DNA of 64,000 bases from an uncultured Clostridia bacterium (lineage in GTDB: Bacteria > Bacillota > Clostridia > Christensenellales > Borkfalkiaceae): NCBI GenBank assembly GCA_947595585.1, contig CANQET010000001.1, positions 62,001-126,000 on the forward strand, written 5' to 3'. Shown here in pieces: positions 1 through 9,700 of the stretch; the stretch's first letter is position 1, and every line of letters starts with the position of its first letter. Position numbers and translations under genes: made by a program. The notes beneath the pieces are model-generated. The model did no database searches and had not been told where the DNA came from. It saw only the letters and a list, made by a program, of their open reading frames with translations.

Positions 1-534
1 CCGCGCGTACCCCCTCCGTGGGGCAATGTGCCCAGACACGGTGCATCTTATGCGATACCCCCTCCATTGGAGGGGGGTAGGGGGGTGGGCGGAAGACGAC
101 GGGGCGCATCAGTACGTCATTCCGCCCTGTGCGAGGCTTCTATTGTTTATCGAAGCACGGCACGAGCGCGTAGCGCGAAGTAGGCGTGAGCCGAGGAATC
201 TCGTTCTTTGAGATTTCTCACTACGTTCGAAATGACGTGCTCCATTCATGGGCCTTGTCGTGCTCCATTCTTTGCCCCCCATCCGTCACGGCTATGCCGT
301 GCCACCCTCCCCCCGATGGGGGTAGGGCTTTCGGACTTCGTAGTTGCCCCGTCGCCGCCCCACCCCCTTGATCCCCCTCCCACGGAGGGGGTAGAGCGAT
401 ACGTCATTCCGAGGCGTGAGCCGAGGAATCTCGTTCTTTGAGATTTCTCACTACGTTCGAAATGACGTAGACACCCCCTCCATTGGAGAACAGCCCCCCC
501 CTCCATTGGAGGGGGGTAGGGGGCGATAAAACGA
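1..534. repeat. Gene-free repeat block 1
   Basis: No credible gene is seen here. The block is a patchwork of short repeat families that recur in the first 17 kb. One is a C-rich/G-rich hairpin family (CCCCCTCCATTGGAGGGGG followed by TAGGGGGGTGGGC) at about 58-91 and 486-520. Its reverse-oriented relative (CACCCCCTTGATCCCCCTCC plus ACGGAGGGGGTAG) is at about 358-393. A third family is a palindromic element bounded by ACGTCATTCCG and AAATGACGT, with an inner GAGGAATCTC/GAGATTTCTC pair, at about 169-239 and 401-468. Confidence 0.8.
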
Positions 535-538
535 ATGG

Positions 539-1336
539 TCAGAGGGATTTGAAGGCGTCGGTCAGAATGAAGAGCTCCTTCTCGTAATTCATGCCGTACT
601 TCTTATCGGGCACCTCGGTCTGCGTACGCAGGATCGAGCGGTAACAAAATTCGATGCACAGCGTAAGGGCGTCCTTGAGGGGCATCCCCCCGCCGATGCA
701 GCCCGCAAAGGCCGAGGCGAACACGTCGCCCGCGCCATGGAAGGAGCCCTCCACCTTCCGAAGGGGGATCTTCTTATTTTCCCCGTCGTAGTAGTAGAGG
801 AAATAGCCTTCCGCCGTATCCGCCCCCGTAATGATGGGATGCGGGCAGATCTTTGCAAGCGCGGAGAGCGCCTTTTCGGGGTCCTTTTCGCCTGTGAGAA
901 GGAAGCTCTCGGTGTCGTTGGGAAGGATGTAATCCGCGAGGCCGCAGAGGGTACGCATTTGCGCGGCGAAGGCTTCGTCGAACCCCTTATAAAATTTGAA
1001 ATTATCGCCGAGGACGGGGTCGACGACGAAGATCCCGTCGGGCTTCAAGAAGCGCTGCTTCACCGATTTCACGAATTCGATCTGACTGCGGCTGCCGAGA
1101 TACCCGCTGCAGATGACGTCGTATTTGAGGGGAAGGGTCTCCCAATGGGCGCAGATCTTCTCCATTTCATCGTCGAGCGGGAGGAAGGTGTAGCCCGTAA
1201 ATCCGCCCGTGTGCGTGGAGAGGAGAGCAGTGGGGAGGATGTCGACCGTCGCGCCGCACGCAGAGAGCACGGGGAGGGCGACGGTGAGGGAACACTTCCC
1301 CGCACAGGAGATATCGTTGATGGCAAGGACACGCAT
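539..1336 (-). CDS. pdxY: Pyridoxamine kinase-like PfkB/ThiD-family kinase
   Basis: Predicted cytoplasmic kinase of 265 residues that phosphorylates pyridoxal or pyridoxamine in vitamin B6 salvage. The N-terminus (VLAINDISCAGKCSLT) and the closing GAGDVFASAF segment match the ATP-binding and catalytic Gly-Ala-Gly-Asp anion hole of the ribokinase/ThiD superfamily. Length fits PdxY-type enzymes. The frame extends further upstream, but ATG at 1336 is preferred because GAGGT lies about 8 nt before it and the promoter at 1361-1389 would exclude a start at 1429. It stands alone, flanked on both sides by repeat blocks. Family assignment is firm; the exact substrate (pyridoxal, pyridoxamine or hydroxymethylpyrimidine) is inferred. 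Confidence 0.85.
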   Translation of the reverse strand: MRVLAINDISCAGKCSLTVALPVLSACGATVDILPTALLSTHTGGFTGYTFLPLDDEMEKICAHWETLPLKYDVICSGYLGSRSQIEFVKSVKQRFLKPDGIFVVDPVLGDNFKFYKGFDEAFAAQMRTLCGLADYILPNDTESFLLTGEKDPEKALSALAKICPHPIITGADTAEGYFLYYYDGENKKIPLRKVEGSFHGAGDVFASAFAGCIGGGMPLKDALTLCIEFCYRSILRTQTEVPDKKYGMNYEKELFILTDAFKSL

Positions 1337-1360
1337 GGCTTTTACCTCGTTTTTGCTCAA

Positions 1361-1389
1361 ATTATACACGCTCTCGCCGCAGATTGCAA
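1361..1389 (-). promoter_or_regulatory. Sigma-A promoter of the pdxY-like gene
   Basis: On the minus strand TTGCAA (1389-1384) is followed after 17 bp by TATAAT (1366-1361). The start codon at 1336 is about 18 nt from the expected transcription start. Confidence 0.75.
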
Positions 1390-1436
1390 GCATTTTCACG
1401 CGCTTTCGCCGAAAGTCTCGAAGTTGCATTTGGCGT

Positions 1437-1790
1437 GAGTCGACGACGGTAGAAAGGGCGGACGAAGAGGCAAGACGCGACGACGGACGACGGGGCCAAT
1501 TATGCGCGACCCCCCCTCCATTGGAGGGGGGTAGGGGGGTGGGCAGGAGACGATGGGGCGTATCTCGAGCGAGCCCTTGGCTCCCCTTGCAGGGGAGCTG
1601 GCACGGCGTAGCCGTGACTGAGGGGTTTTGAAACCCTATCCCCCGCTGACGCGGGTACTTCCCCTATGAGGGGAAGCGAGGGGACGGACTTCGTACTTGC
1701 TTTTTTGCCGCCCCACCCCCTTGATCCCCCTCCCACGGAGGGGGTAGTGCTCGGGATAAACCCCGTAGGGGGTAGGGCTTTCGGACTGCG
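1437..1790. repeat. Gene-free repeat block 2
   Basis: No gene is seen. It contains the CCATTGG hairpin family at about 1507-1545. A second, roughly 120-bp family lies at 1571-1690, recognisable by GGCTCCCCTTGCAGGGGAGC, GGCGTAGCCGTGACTGAGGGG and CCCCTATGAGGGGAAGCGAGG. The reverse-oriented CACCCCCTTGATCCCCCTCC element is at 1713-1747. The block ends directly at the promoter of the TIR gene. Confidence 0.8.
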
Positions 1791-1798
1791 GAATTTTC

Positions 1799-1827
1799 TT
1801 GACAGCGGGGGCGGGATGCAGTATAAT
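1799..1827 (+). promoter_or_regulatory. Perfect consensus sigma-A promoter of the TIR gene
   Basis: TTGACA (1799-1804), a 17-bp spacer, then TATAAT (1822-1827). Transcription should start near 1834, so the in-frame ATG at 1816 lies inside the promoter and cannot be the start. This fixes the start codon at 1852. Confidence 0.85.
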
Positions 1828-1851
1828 GAAACAAGGAGTTTTCACAAGACG

Positions 1852-4638
1852 ATGGAAATGCAAGGCTACAAATGTAAGACATGCGGCGGACTTCTCGACG
1901 AAGCACGCTCTTCCGCGCGCGATGGGCTCGTCGTATGCCCCTATTGCGGAAACACGTGGACACTCCCCAAGAAGGGTACTTCTCCCGCCGCGCTCGAATT
2001 TCTTCGGATCGGCGAGCATGAGCTCGATATCTGCAAGTTCGGCGACGCCCTTTCCGCCTACAAAAAGGCCGCCGAGCTCGATCAAGAGGAGCCCGAGGCC
2101 TACTTCGGCATGGCACTCTCCGAGTGCAAAGTGCAATACTTGAAGGATGAAGCCGCAGACCCGCCTCGTCTGCAGCCCATTTGCCACGAGATCTCCGAGA
2201 AGCGCTTCACCGAAAATAAGAACTTCGAGCGCGCTTTGTCGCTTGCAAGCGGCGCCCAGAAGGCGGCGTATCAAAAGAAAGGGGAGGAGATCGACCGCAT
2301 CCGCAGCGAGTTTTTGCAGCTGAAGCGCGAGGGGCTGGACTTCGATTGTTTCCTCTGCGCCAAGGTCACTTCGGAAGACGGCGGCAACACGCAGGATAGC
2401 CACGAGGCCCTGCGCATCTACAATTATCTCAAAGAACGGGGGTATGCCCCCTTTTATTCGGAAGCCGTCGCGGGCGATCGCACGGGTTCGGACTACGAGG
2501 CCCTCATCCTCTACGCCCTCTATACTTCGGAGTGCATGCTCATCGTATGCAGCAACGAAGAGTACCTCGAGACGAAGTGGGTCAAAAATGAATATACCCG
2601 TTTTTCGGCGATGGTCGCAAACGAGGAAAAAGAGCGCGACGCCATCGCCTTTGTCTACCGCGGGAAGCCCATCGAGAAGCTCCCCGGGCGGAGCGGAAAG
2701 CTCGAGGGGATCGATCTTTCCAAGCCGGATGCCTATTCCCGCATCGGGGAGTACATCGCCTCCTTCCGCCCCATCACCTTCGCTTCCCCCGAGATCCGCC
2801 GCAAAGAATACAAGGGGACGCCATACATAAAACGGAAGACCGTCCGCCGCGGCGTCGAAAAACGTACGCTCATGACGGTCGCCGCGGGAGAGATCGCCGT
2901 CTCCAATCCGACGCAGCGGAACGTCGCAGGCGATATGATGCACCGCAAGGATTTCGTGAGTGCGGCAAAGTACCTCGACAACATGCTCAAAGTCAATCCG
3001 ACGGACGGCGAGGCCTTCTTCCTGCGCTTCCTCGCGGGGCTTTCGTGTGCCGACGGAGAGGAGTTTATCGACTACAGGTCCCCGGGTAATTTGGATTTTA
3101 CCGATTTTGAACGGGCGATCGCATATACACAGGATCCCGCCCGCCGCAAGTATTTTTACGACGTCCTCTTCAAGAACGTGCAGGCTTCGCATATGCTCCC
3201 TTGCTACAGGGAATACATCGAACTTCCCGAGAGCGGGGAGAAGGAGATCGCCGCACTCACCGAAGTCATGTACCGCTGTGCCCTCGATCGCGTGGATGCG
3301 GAGATGTTCGATGAAGTTCTCCGCGCGGTGACGGATACCGAGAAATACATCGCGATGAACCTCGAGTTCGCAGAGATCGCCGAAGCGAAGATGGGGGCGC
3401 AAAACGTCCTCAAGTATTATAAAAACGTGCTCGGCGTCGATGAAGGCAACCTTGCGGCGCGGTGGCATTGCTTTTGGATCGAGAGCGGGGCGAGCGCGGG
3501 GGCGCTCCTCGACCGTTTCGCGCGTGGCGGCGCCGCCGAATTCGAAGAGGCCCTCTTCTCCTATGGCTACAACGGCTACGCGAACGGGAAGCTCTTCGAT
3601 GCCTGTGTGATGTACGTCTCCTCGCGCACGGAGGAGGCCTGCTGCCTGTTCGATTTCGTGCTCACGATGATCCCGACTTCTTCCAATGCGGCCTATTTGG
3701 AGTATATTCGGCAGTTTATCGACGCGCTCTTTCTGGCCGACCGCGTAAACTTTGCCGTGCGCTACAACGAACTGCTCCTCGGCGCCGATCGTCTCGACGA
3801 CGGGGCTTACTTCAACCGCGTCCTTATCAAGCACGGCCTGCACAATCCTCTCGCGCTCTTGGAGCTCGCGGGCACCCTGCTCGAGGATGAAGACTACTTT
3901 TCGGCGATCAACAGCTTTGCCGAACGTCATCCCAAACAAAAGAATCTCTACCTCGATATCAACGACGCCATGAATGAACTTTCGGGCATCATTGTCGACG
4001 AAGAATGCCGAAAATACGCATATGGGGTACTGTTTTTGAAGAAAGAGGAGCTTCCGGGTTGCAAAGACGAGGTGCTGAAGTGCCTCGAAGACGAGGGGAA
4101 GCGGGCTTTCCTAGCGCTGTGCAAAGATCGCGGATGCTCGGACCCCGAACAGCTCTTCGAGCTCAAAGAGGATATTACGTCCGATCCCCTTCTTCTCCGT
4201 GCCGACCTCTTCGCGCGCAATTCCCAACGCAAGCTCGGAGAGATGACGGCGCATATTTTGCGCAAACAGGCGGCGGCCGCGGCGAAAAATATCGTCGAGG
4301 AGCACAAAGCGACCGTGCTCAGGCGCATCTATTGGGGCATCGGAGCGTTTGCCGCGATCGTCGCGCTCGCCACGTTTATCACGTGCATTATCTCTTTTTC
4401 AGGCGGGGCGCTCGGTAATTATTATGATCGGCTCTACAATTTCGATGACGGAGGCGTAGGCGCATTTTGCCTTCTTATGGTATTCTCCCTTGCTGTGCTT
4501 ATCGGTTATGGTGCGATGTTGTTTTTTAAGGAAGGGAGACCTGACCCGAAGGCCATGCGGGTGTTAGGCGCATTTTGGTGCATCTATACGGTCGCGGTGA
4601 TGATCCTGCATATCATCGGGATCTGTAAGTTCTTCTGA
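1852..4638 (+). CDS. Zinc-ribbon/TPR/TIR-domain membrane protein
   Basis: 928-residue multidomain protein. Residues 8-32 hold a zinc ribbon (C8, C11, C29, C32). Residues about 45-90 look like a tetratricopeptide pair. Residues about 163-300 form a TIR domain starting DFDCFLCAK, with the SxxMLIVCSNEEY strand and the W243-VKN-E247 arrangement that in NAD-cleaving TIR domains carries the catalytic glutamate. The long helical middle is TPR-like. The last 110 residues contain three membrane segments, so the TIR region is probably cytoplasmic and tethered. The start is set by the promoter; AAGGAG at 1833-1838 lies at the extreme 5' end of the mRNA, 13 nt from the ATG. There is no second gene next to it that would make an obvious defence operon. 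It could be an NADase, a signalling adaptor, or a host-directed protein; TIR identity is well supported, function is not. Confidence 0.8.
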   Translation: MEMQGYKCKTCGGLLDEARSSARDGLVVCPYCGNTWTLPKKGTSPAALEFLRIGEHELDICKFGDALSAYKKAAELDQEEPEAYFGMALSECKVQYLKDEAADPPRLQPICHEISEKRFTENKNFERALSLASGAQKAAYQKKGEEIDRIRSEFLQLKREGLDFDCFLCAKVTSEDGGNTQDSHEALRIYNYLKERGYAPFYSEAVAGDRTGSDYEALILYALYTSECMLIVCSNEEYLETKWVKNEYTRFSAMVANEEKERDAIAFVYRGKPIEKLPGRSGKLEGIDLSKPDAYSRIGEYIASFRPITFASPEIRRKEYKGTPYIKRKTVRRGVEKRTLMTVAAGEIAVSNPTQRNVAGDMMHRKDFVSAAKYLDNMLKVNPTDGEAFFLRFLAGLSCADGEEFIDYRSPGNLDFTDFERAIAYTQDPARRKYFYDVLFKNVQASHMLPCYREYIELPESGEKEIAALTEVMYRCALDRVDAEMFDEVLRAVTDTEKYIAMNLEFAEIAEAKMGAQNVLKYYKNVLGVDEGNLAARWHCFWIESGASAGALLDRFARGGAAEFEEALFSYGYNGYANGKLFDACVMYVSSRTEEACCLFDFVLTMIPTSSNAAYLEYIRQFIDALFLADRVNFAVRYNELLLGADRLDDGAYFNRVLIKHGLHNPLALLELAGTLLEDEDYFSAINSFAERHPKQKNLYLDINDAMNELSGIIVDEECRKYAYGVLFLKKEELPGCKDEVLKCLEDEGKRAFLALCKDRGCSDPEQLFELKEDITSDPLLLRADLFARNSQRKLGEMTAHILRKQAAAAAKNIVEEHKATVLRRIYWGIGAFAAIVALATFITCIISFSGGALGNYYDRLYNFDDGGVGAFCLLMVFSLAVLIGYGAMLFFKEGRPDPKAMRVLGAFWCIYTVAVMILHIIGICKFF

Positions 4639-4644
4639 TCTCTC

Positions 4645-5560
4645 CGTTTCAGCCGTCGCGGCCAATTATGCGCGACCCCCCCTCCATTGGAGAACAGACC
4701 ACCACCCCCTCCAATGGAGGGGGGTAGGGGGGTGGGCAGGAAACCGACGCGGCGTATTCAGAGCGACCCTTGGCTCCCCTTGTAGGGGAGCTGGCACGGC
4801 ATAGCCGTGACTGAGGGGTTTTGAAACCCTATCCCCCGCTGACGCGGTCCCCCTACAAGGGGAAGCAAGGGGACGGACTGCGTAGGGGCTTATCCGTACG
4901 TCATTCCGAGGGCGTAGCCGAGGAATCTCGTTCTAATTACGTCATGTTGAGCGTAGGCGTAGCCGAAGTCGAAACATCGCCGCAGTCTTAATTCTTATAT
5001 GAGTACCAATATAAGGCTAAGGCTAAGGCGATTCTTACTTCGCCTAACGGCTCGTGCCGCGCTTAGAGAATTAGAAGTGCGCGCGGGGCGGCACGTGCCC
5101 GCCCGCTTAAGGCGCGTTCGGGCACGGCTCAGAATGACGTATTTGGAATGCCTGTTTGTATACCATACCGAGATTTCTCACTAACGTTACTTCGCCTACG
5201 GCTCGTGCCGACCTTAGTAGAGCAAATAGAAGCTGCGGTCGGGGCGAAATGACGTGCGGGCGTATCCCGAGCGACCCTTGGCTCCCCTCGTAGGGGAGCT
5301 GGCACGGCATAGCCGTGACTGAGGGGTTTTGGAAACCCTATCCCCCGCTGACGCGGGTACTTCCCCTAAGAGGGGAAGCGAGGGGGCGGACTTCGTATTT
5401 GCTTTTCTTCCGCCCCACCCCCTTGATCCCCCTCCCACGGAGGGGGTAGCGTTTTGTTCTCCAATTACGGAGGGGCTCTGTCCTCGCATAGAGGGGGTGG
5501 TATCGGTTCTTCGCGCGGCGATTTCCTTTCGCGGAGATAGGATATCGCATACGGTACCGC
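4645..5560. repeat. Gene-free repeat block 3
   Basis: About 900 bp without a credible gene. It holds copies of the CCATTGG hairpin (about 4675-4742), two copies of the 120-bp GGCTCCCC...GACTGAGGGG family (about 4766-4880 and 5270-5395), an ACGTCATTCCGAGG element (about 4899-4940), two copies of a family beginning ACTTCGCCTA(A)CGGCTCGTGCCG (about 5036-5138 and 5188-5253), and the reverse CACCCCCTTGATCCCCCTCC element (about 5413-5449). Confidence 0.8.
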
Positions 5561-5635
5561 GGAAACGCAAGAGATTTTCAGAAGTTGTGACAAGATGACG
5601 TTTGGCGGGGGAATGGGGAAGCGGGCGTAATTTAA

Positions 5636-5664
5636 TTCACAAAGTAAACAGAATGTGCTATAAT
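5636..5664 (+). promoter_or_regulatory. Sigma-A promoter of the Pr6Pr-like gene
   Basis: TTCACA (5636-5641), 17-bp spacer, TATAAT (5659-5664). Confidence 0.75.
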
Positions 5665-5696
5665 ATTTCCACCGAAACCAAACGGGGGTGAATGTT

Positions 5697-6419
5697 ATGC
5701 GCAAAAATCTTGTCGTGCAGTTGGTGTTCCGCGTCGTGCTGTGCTGCGTCTCCTTCCTTGCCTGTCTTCTGTCGCTCCGCGTCTTTTATGCGGGCAAAGG
5801 GGGAAATGCGATGAGTTGGGAGATCCTCAAGTACTACACCAATCTCTCCAATTACTGTGTGTTCGCCGTCTCGATCGCGGTGACCGTAGCGACCTTCCGC
5901 CGCGTGCTTCGCGGGGAGCGGGAGGGGTACAACACGGTGATGCGTACCTTCAAATTCATGACGGTGGTGATGATCCTTGTCACTTTCCTCGTCGTCATCT
6001 TTCTTTTGCAATCGCCACTGGAAGCGGACTACTGGCTCAATCTCGGGAACATGTCGTATCACTTCCTCGCGCCGCTTCTCTTCATCCTCGATTACCTGCT
6101 CTTCGATGAGAAGTGCACGATCTCGGTATTTGCGCCGCTCTACGGCTTCCTTCCGCCGCTCGTCTACGTTTGCTACATCATGCTCCTCGGGGCAGTCATC
6201 CCGAACTTCGAATATCCCTACTTCTTCCTCGACGCCGCGACCCTCGGCTACGGCGGCGTATGCCTGTGGGTCTTGGGGCTACTCGGCGTCTTCGCCGTAC
6301 TCGGATACCTGCTCTGGCTGTGGAACCGCATCGTAAAGGTAGACGGCAAGTGGAAGGTGGATCTGCACAATGTGATGTTCCCCCTGCGAAATCGGGAGGA
6401 ACCGCCGAAAAACGCTTGA
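5697..6419 (+). CDS. Pr6Pr-like polytopic membrane protein
   Basis: 240-residue integral membrane protein with about six hydrophobic helices. The motifs YYTNLSNYCVF near residue 46, LNLGNMSYHFLAPLLF in the middle and the YGFLPPLVYVCYIM helix resemble the Pr6Pr/FAR-17a-like family of small bacterial membrane proteins, whose function is not established. ATG at 5697 is chosen over GTG 5688 because GGGGGTG (5684-5690) is then a ribosome site 6 nt upstream. The gene stands alone behind its own promoter. Its 3' end doubles as the -35 region of the ileS promoter. Family match comes from remembered motifs only. Confidence 0.65.
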   Translation: MRKNLVVQLVFRVVLCCVSFLACLLSLRVFYAGKGGNAMSWEILKYYTNLSNYCVFAVSIAVTVATFRRVLRGEREGYNTVMRTFKFMTVVMILVTFLVVIFLLQSPLEADYWLNLGNMSYHFLAPLLFILDYLLFDEKCTISVFAPLYGFLPPLVYVCYIMLLGAVIPNFEYPYFFLDAATLGYGGVCLWVLGLLGVFAVLGYLLWLWNRIVKVDGKWKVDLHNVMFPLRNREEPPKNA

Positions 6420-6444
6420 TTTTTTGCGGGGGGCTTGGTATAAT
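6416..6444 (+). promoter_or_regulatory. Promoter of the ileS leader
   Basis: TTGATT (6416-6421) overlaps the stop codon of the previous gene. A 17-bp spacer leads to TATAAT (6439-6444). Confidence 0.7.
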
Positions 6445-6449
6445 AGAGA

Positions 6450-6684
6450 AAACTGCATGAAAGGCGTTTGAGGAAGGACACGTCCGCATCGGTTTGCCGT
6501 GTACAGAGAATCCCCGTTTTGCTGAGAGGGGAGAGCGGTGCGGTGGGGGTATCACCTTTCGAGCTTGCGGGGGGAACCATAGTAACTCCGCACGGCGTCG
6601 CGGACCGTGATCTCCGCGGCAAATGACGGTTTGTTTTGGTGGTCGATATGCCTTTGCGTATTCCAAAACGCGGAGGCTTTTTTG
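6450..6684 (+). promoter_or_regulatory. T-box leader (isoleucine) of ileS
   Basis: Structured leader of about 235 nt between promoter and ileS. The segment ATC-ACC-TTTCGAGC at 6551-6565 resembles the conserved 3' side of the T-box specifier loop and would present an AUC isoleucine codon (6551-6553). Downstream, TTTTGG (6634-6639) can pair with CCAAAA (6663-6668) and TATGC with GCGTA, leaving TGGT (6640-6643) in a bulge able to pair with the ACCA end of uncharged tRNA-Ile. This antiterminator excludes the terminator at 6650-6683. The bulge is TGGTCGA rather than the usual TGGTACC, so it is a divergent member. A T-box before an aminoacyl-tRNA synthetase gene is a well-known Firmicute arrangement. 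Confidence 0.72.
6650..6683 (+). terminator. Attenuator terminator in the ileS leader
   Basis: GCCTTTGCGT pairs with ACGCGGAGGC (10 bp with G-U pairs) around an 8-nt loop, followed by TTTTTT. It is mutually exclusive with the proposed T-box antiterminator. Confidence 0.75.
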
Positions 6685-6711
6685 TTACGGATACGATCGG
6701 AGGAGCAAAAT

Positions 6712-9700
6712 ATGTATAAAAAAGTAGATACGTCCCTCGACTTTGTGGCACGTGAGCAGGAGATCGTGAAGTTCTGGAAGGAGAACAAGATCTTCGAGAA
6801 GTCCATCCAAAAGAACGAAGGAGGGGAGGAGTTTTCCTTCTTCGACGGCCCTCCCACGGCCAACGGCAAGCCCCACATCGGGCATGTCCTCACCCGCGTC
6901 ATGAAGGACCTCATCCCCCGTTATCACACGATGAAGGGCAGGCACGTCCTTCGCAAAGCAGGCTGGGATACCCACGGGCTGCCCGTCGAGCTCGAGGTGG
7001 AAAAGAGCCTCGGCATGGACGGCAAGCAGGATATCGAAAAATACGGCATCGAGCCCTTCATCAAGAAATGCAAGGAATCGGTCTGGAAATACCAGAGCGA
7101 GTGGGAGAAGATGTCGGATGCCGTAGGCTATTGGGTGGATATGGAGCACCCCTATGTGACGTATCACGACGACTACATCGAATCGGTGTGGTGGGCGCTC
7201 AAGGAGATCCACAAGAAGGGGCTTTTGTATAAGGGCCATAAGATCGTCCCCTACTGCCCCCGCTGCGGCACGGCGCTCTCTTCCCACGAGGTGGCACAGG
7301 GCTATAAGGACGTGAAAGAGGCCTCCGTCATCGCCCGTTTTGCGGTAATGGGGTCGGAAAACACCTATATTTTGGCGTGGACGACGACGCCTTGGACCTT
7401 GCCTTCCAACGTCGCCCTCTGCATGAATCCCGAGGAGGATTACATCGAACTTGCGGCCGAGGACGGCACGCATTACATCCTCGCCGAGGCGCTTGCGGGC
7501 AAGTTCTTCGAAAATTACGAGGTCGTCTCCCGCCGCAAGGGGAAGGAGTATGAGGGCATGGCGTATGCCCCCCTCTTCCCGTGGGCGCAGGGGAGCTTCA
7601 AAGAGAAGGCGTATTACGTCGTCTGCGACGGCTATGTCACCCTCACCGAGGGGACGGGCGTCGTCCATATCGCGCCCGCATTCGGCGAAGACGACTACAA
7701 GGTCGGAAAGCGCTATCATCTGCCCGTCGTGCAGCTCGTCAACGAGCGGGGCTGCTTCGACGAGCGCTGCCCCGAGCTTTGCGGTCTCTTTGCCAAAAAG
7801 GCCGACCCTGTCATCATTGAAATGCTCAAAACGCGGGGACTGCTCTTCAAAAAGCTCATGTTCGAACACAGCTATCCGCATTGCTGGCGGTGCGATACGC
7901 CTCTCCTCTATTATGCGCGTTCGAGCTGGTTCGTCGAGGTCACGAAGGTCAAAGAGGAGCTCATCGCCGCCAACCGTTCGGTGAATTGGATCCCCGAGAC
8001 GATCAAAGAGGGGAGGATGGGGAATTTCCTCGAGAACGTGATCGATTGGGGGCTTTCCCGCGACAGATATTGGGGTACGCCCCTGCCCGTCTGGGTGTGC
8101 GAGGACTGCGGGAATTTCGAGGTCATCGGCTCCAAAGAGGAGCTCATCGCCCGCTGCGGCGCCCCCGCGGGGATCGAACTGCATCGGCCCTATCTCGACG
8201 GCCTCACCTGCAAATGCTCCAAGTGCGGCGGCACCTGCAAGCGTACGCCCGAGGTCATCGACTGTTGGTTCGATTCGGGCTCCATGCCCTTTGCGCAGTA
8301 CCACTATCCCTTCGAGAACAAGGATCTCTTCGAAGAGACCTTCCCCGCCGACTTCATCTCCGAGGCCGTCGATCAGACGCGCGGCTGGTTCTATGTCCTC
8401 CTCGTCATTTCGACCATCCTCTTCGGCCGGGCGCCCTTCAAAAATTGCATCGTCCTCGGGCACGTCAACGATAAAGACGGCGTGAAGATGTCGAAGCACA
8501 AGGGCAACGTCGTCGATCCGTGGACGGTGCTCTCCAAACAGGGGGCGGACGCCGTGCGTTGGTATTTCTACACCAACAGCGCCCCGTGGATCCCTTCCCG
8601 CTTCGGGGAGGAGGCCGTCTCCGAGACCCAACGCAAGTTCCAAGGTACGGTGTGGAACACCTACGCCTTCTTCACCCTCTATGCCGAGATCGCGGGGTAC
8701 GACCCCTCCAAACACGATCTGAAGGCGTGTAAGCTCTCCCTCATGGACCGCTGGGTGCTCTCCAAACTCAACACCCTCGTGAAGGAGACCGACCGCATGC
8801 TCGGGGAGTACGCGATCACCGAGAGCGCCCGCGGGATCCAGGATTTCGTCGATGAGCTCTCGAATTGGTACGTCCGCCGCGGCCGCGACCGCTATTGGGG
8901 GGCGACCTCCGAAGACAGCGAAGCCGCCTTCACGACGCTCTACACCGTGCTCGTGACGCTCTCCAAGCTCCTCGCGCCCTATATGCCCTTCATGGCCGAG
9001 ATGATGTATCAAAATCTCGTGCCCGCCTTCTTCCCCGAGGCGCCCCGCTCGGTGCATCTTACGGGCTTCCCCGTCTGCGATGAAGGGATGGAGGACACCG
9101 CCCTCGAGGCAGGCATGGAAGATGTGCTGCACGTCGTCGAACTCGGCAGAAGCGCAAGGAGCGCCAACAACCTCAAGAACCGCCAACCCCTCTCGGAGAT
9201 GCTCATCGCCTCCGACCGCACGCTCGGGATCACGGGTGAGCTCGAGCGGGTCACCCTCGAGGAACTCAACGTGCACAAGCTTCGCCTCACGCACGGCGAC
9301 GGCGAACTCATCACCTACACGCTCAAGCCGCAGCTCCGCACGCTCGGGCCCAAATACGGCAAGAAACTCAGAGCGATCGGCGAATTTCTCGCGACCTGTG
9401 ATGCGAAAACCGTCGTCGAGACCGTAAAACGGGGGGAGGCGTACGTCGTCGATCTCGATGGCGAGGTCGCCCTCACGGAGGAGGATCTGCAGATCTTTAC
9501 GGCGTCCGCGGCGGGCTACGCGACGGCACAGGGCTACGGCATCACGGTCGCCCTCGAGACGGCGCTCACCGAAGAACTGCTCGAAGAAGGCACCGCCCGC
9601 GAACTCGCCGCCCGCATCCAGAGCATGCGGAAGGAGGAGGGCTTCGAGCTCACCGACCGCATCAACGTCTTCTACTTTGCGGAAGACGGACGCGCGAAGC

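Noticed and set aside
1816-1851. An earlier in-frame ATG for the TIR protein
   Set aside because: It lies between the -35 and -10 of a perfect promoter and would not be transcribed.
1852-6419. A defence island around the TIR gene
   Set aside because: The flanking genes are a vitamin kinase and a Pr6Pr-like membrane protein; no sensor, nuclease or cyclic-nucleotide synthase is adjacent.
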